64,000 nt of DNA, taken from Vesta saturnalis (Eukaryota > Arthropoda > Insecta > Coleoptera > Lampyridae). The stretch's first letter is position 1, and the number at the start of each line of letters is the position of its first letter. Where the stretch lies: assembly GCA_036346205.1 (NCBI GenBank), contig JARFJB010002134.1:600501-664500 (forward strand), in the 5' to 3' direction. A program made the translations under genes and the position numbers. Positions 62,160 through 64,000 of the stretch are shown in pieces. Under the pieces are notes generated by a model, which searched no databases, was not told the DNA's origin, and was given only the letters and a program-made list of their open reading frames with translations.

Positions 62160-63090
62160 AGTTTTTTCGTAAAAAGTATTTTATTCTTCAATGTAGTCTT
62201 TCTTGCTCGCTTATCATACTTATCACAACGATATTCCAAATCATCCATGCCTTTAGCGTAGGTCGATGAGTCCCAGTCCTCAAAATAGCTATTTACAGTA
62301 GCGATTACCTCGGTATTAGGCGAAAATCTTGTACTGCCGAGCCATTATTTAAGTTTGGAAAAAGATGATAAGCGCTAGGAGCTAAATCAGGTGGATAAGG
62401 CAAAAAAGGCAAAATGCTATAGCAGATCGCAAACTTGTGGGCAGATGAGTTATCCTGAGAGAAAAGCACATTATTCTTTTTTAAATGGTTGATTGTGTCA
62501 CTAAGTAGGTGCAACAAATTTGCTTAATACCTTCTCACTTATCTTTTTCTCTTTTAAGTAGTCGACCAAGATAATTTCATGAGAATCCCAAAAAACAGTT
62601 ACGACAACCGTTCCTGCTGACCAAAGCGTGTTTACCTTTTATGGTGGCTGAGAACCTTTCAATGTCCATTTGTACTATTCTTTGGTTTTGAAAGTATAAT
62701 GGTGGAACCATCGACGGTAATAAAACGGCACAAAAAATACTTAGGATTGTGGTGAAAATATATCTAAATAGCACGAGAAATAGTCAAACCGTTTGGTTTT
62801 TGCACCAATGTGAGCAACCGCGGCACCCAACGCGCCGCATATTTTTGATTTTCAATTCTTAGGTTAAAATTCTTTCTACACTATCATTTTAGATACCCAC
62901 TATGCCTGCTACCTCGCGCACTTTTAATTGACGTTAGTCCAATACGATACGGTGGATTTTTTCAACACGTGGAAGTAACAGTTTCCGATCGTTCACTGCG
63001 GGATTTCCCATTTATGGTCACACTACCAGTCCTAATTTCGGTAACCCAGTTTTTAACCATTGAGTGGGCGAGTGTGAGTGTGTGCGTGTG
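62160..63090 (-). pseudogene. mariner transposase pseudogene, second lineage
   Basis: The minus strand reads MVKNWVTEIRTGSVTINGKS at about 63050, then decayed KIHRIVLD, LKVREVAGIVGI, RWVPRLLTLVQKPN, FLCRFITVDGSTI (catalytic D-E-T block degenerate), FSATIKGKHAL, TVVVTVFWDSHEIILVDYLK, then LLSDTINHLKKNNVLFSQDN (second Asp) and PYPPDLAPSAYHLFPNL, where the third catalytic Asp is replaced by Ala. Open pieces: 62305-62517 and 62577-62774. The first 40 or so residues are missing because a (TGTGCG)n array begins there. Dead. Confidence 0.75.
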
Positions 63091-63582
63091 CGTGTGTACG
63101 TGTGTGCGTGTGTGTGCGTGTGTGCGTGTGTGTGTGCGTGTGTGCGTGTGTGCGTGCGTGCGTGTGTGCGTGTGTGCGTGTGTGCGTGTGTGATTGTGTG
63201 CGTGTGTGCGTGTGTGCGTCTGTGCGTGTGTGCGTCTGTGCGTGCGTGCGTGTGAGCGTGTGTGCATGTGTACGTGTGTGCGTGTGTGCGTGTGTGCGGG
63301 TGTGCGTGTGTGCGTGTGTGCATGTGTGCGTGTGTGCGTGTGTGCTTGTGTGCGTGTGTGCGTGTGTGCGTGTGTGCGTGTGTGCGTGTGTGCGTGTGTG
63401 CGTGCGTGCGTGTGAGCGTGTGTGCATGTGTGCGTGTGTGCGTGTGTGCGTGTGTGCGTGTGTGTGAGTGTGCGTATGCGTGTGTGCGTGTGTGCGTGTG
63501 TATACGTGTGCATCTGCGCGTGTGCGCGTGTGCGCGTGAGTGCGTACATGCGTGCGTGTGTGTCTGTGTGGATGTGTGTTAG
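63065..63582. repeat. (TGTGTGCG)n-type microsatellite
   Basis: About 500 bp of GTGTGTGC-type octamers with sporadic changes. It interrupts the mariner pseudogene on its left and is followed by the GTTAGTTTCCACGACAACTC module on its right. Confidence 0.95.
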
Positions 63583-64000
63583 TTTCCACGACAACTCCCG
63601 AACGAAAACAACTACGTACCTAAGATTTTGTGTTTAACTTGTTTTTATTTCCCTTGTAGCTGGTTATGTTTTGGGAGAAATCCAGTGACGAAGAGGTGGA
63701 AAATTTACTTTTAAGTAACTTTTCTTTATGAAGTGTTTTAATGTAAAGCGAAATAAATGTAAAATTAAATACATATGATTTAAAGCGTTTAATCTGTGTT
63801 ATCTATATTTTTATAGAAGTGTTCGGCTTTGGAATTATATTAAATGTCACGTGTCTATTAACCTTTATCTGAATTGAAGCTTTAAAACTTCTGTTTGACA
63901 TAGATGATTTCATTCATTTTTACAATGTTGCCTATTTTCGTAATGAACTTATTATAAAATAGGTTCCATAATTATCTGAAGATTATTTTATTTCTTCTAA
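63583..64000 (+). repeat. Dispersed repeat following the microsatellite (second copy)
   Basis: Shares GTTAGTTTxCACGAxAACTC with 32620-32645, and TGGGAGAAATCC, TTTTAATGTAAAGCGAAATA, TTTTATAGAAG, GCTTTGGAATT and ACAATGTTGCCTATTTTCG with 46020-46830. Runs off the window end. Confidence 0.7.

Overview
This is repeat-dense, AT-rich, non-coding DNA from an animal, almost certainly an insect. Evidence: a methuselah-type receptor ectodomain exon with a good GT splice donor, piggyBac, mariner and Tc1 transposases, a Jockey-like LINE, Penelope-like elements (PLEs), a Crypton fragment, and several tRNA-headed SINE families. The order cannot be fixed from the sequence. There are no operons, ribosome binding sites or other bacterial features.

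Only one stretch looks like a host gene: the first coding exon of a Mth-like receptor at 5737-6298 (+), with a TATA box about 65 bp upstream. The seven-transmembrane exons were not found in the window. Everything else recognisable is a mobile element or its debris, nearly all with frameshifts, stops or internal deletions.

Layout. 1-1.35 kb: foldback element made of GATTGATT-type repeats. 1.4-5.6 kb: AT-rich DNA, a headless SINE, a Tc1 scrap. 5.7-6.3 kb: Mth-like exon. 7.1-20.8 kb: three neighbouring Tc1/mariner elements with long layered inverted repeats. The first (7742-11308) is split by a Tc1-like element. The third is split by an unrelated coding repeat, itself split by a SINE, and by a PLE fragment. 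20.8-25.3 kb: SINE and foldback repeats. 25.3-27.4 kb: piggyBac element with one main frameshift. 27.4-29.4 kb: decayed PLE with a 265-bp hammerhead-ribozyme-bearing insertion flanked by a 14-bp duplication. 29.7-30.2 kb: inverted SINE pair. 30.5-31.95 kb: hAT-like and Crypton fragments. 31.95-33.3 kb: very large microsatellites. 33.5-36.6 kb: degenerate tandem repeats. 38.1-43.1 kb: two more long-inverted-repeat elements, one inside a (TA)n tract. 43.1-46.9 kb: SINE, DDE_3-type transposase pseudogene, 1-kb microsatellite. 47.8-49.2 kb: coding-repeat fragment, SINE, short MITE. 50.1-53 kb: LINE. 53.3-54.4 kb: PLE GIY-YIG end plus ribozyme. 55.3-56.5 kb: full-length but broken mariner. 57.4 kb: third, decayed ribozyme copy. 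59.4-64 kb: SINE, degenerate repeats, microsatellites, a foldback element inside (TA)n, a mariner fragment, and a repeat shared with 46 kb.

The most interesting signals are three hammerhead-like ribozyme motifs tied to PLEs, a dispersed module that seems to carry an expanding microsatellite, and a transposon family whose arms contain several nested termini. All family names rest on motifs I can read in the translations; no database search was done.
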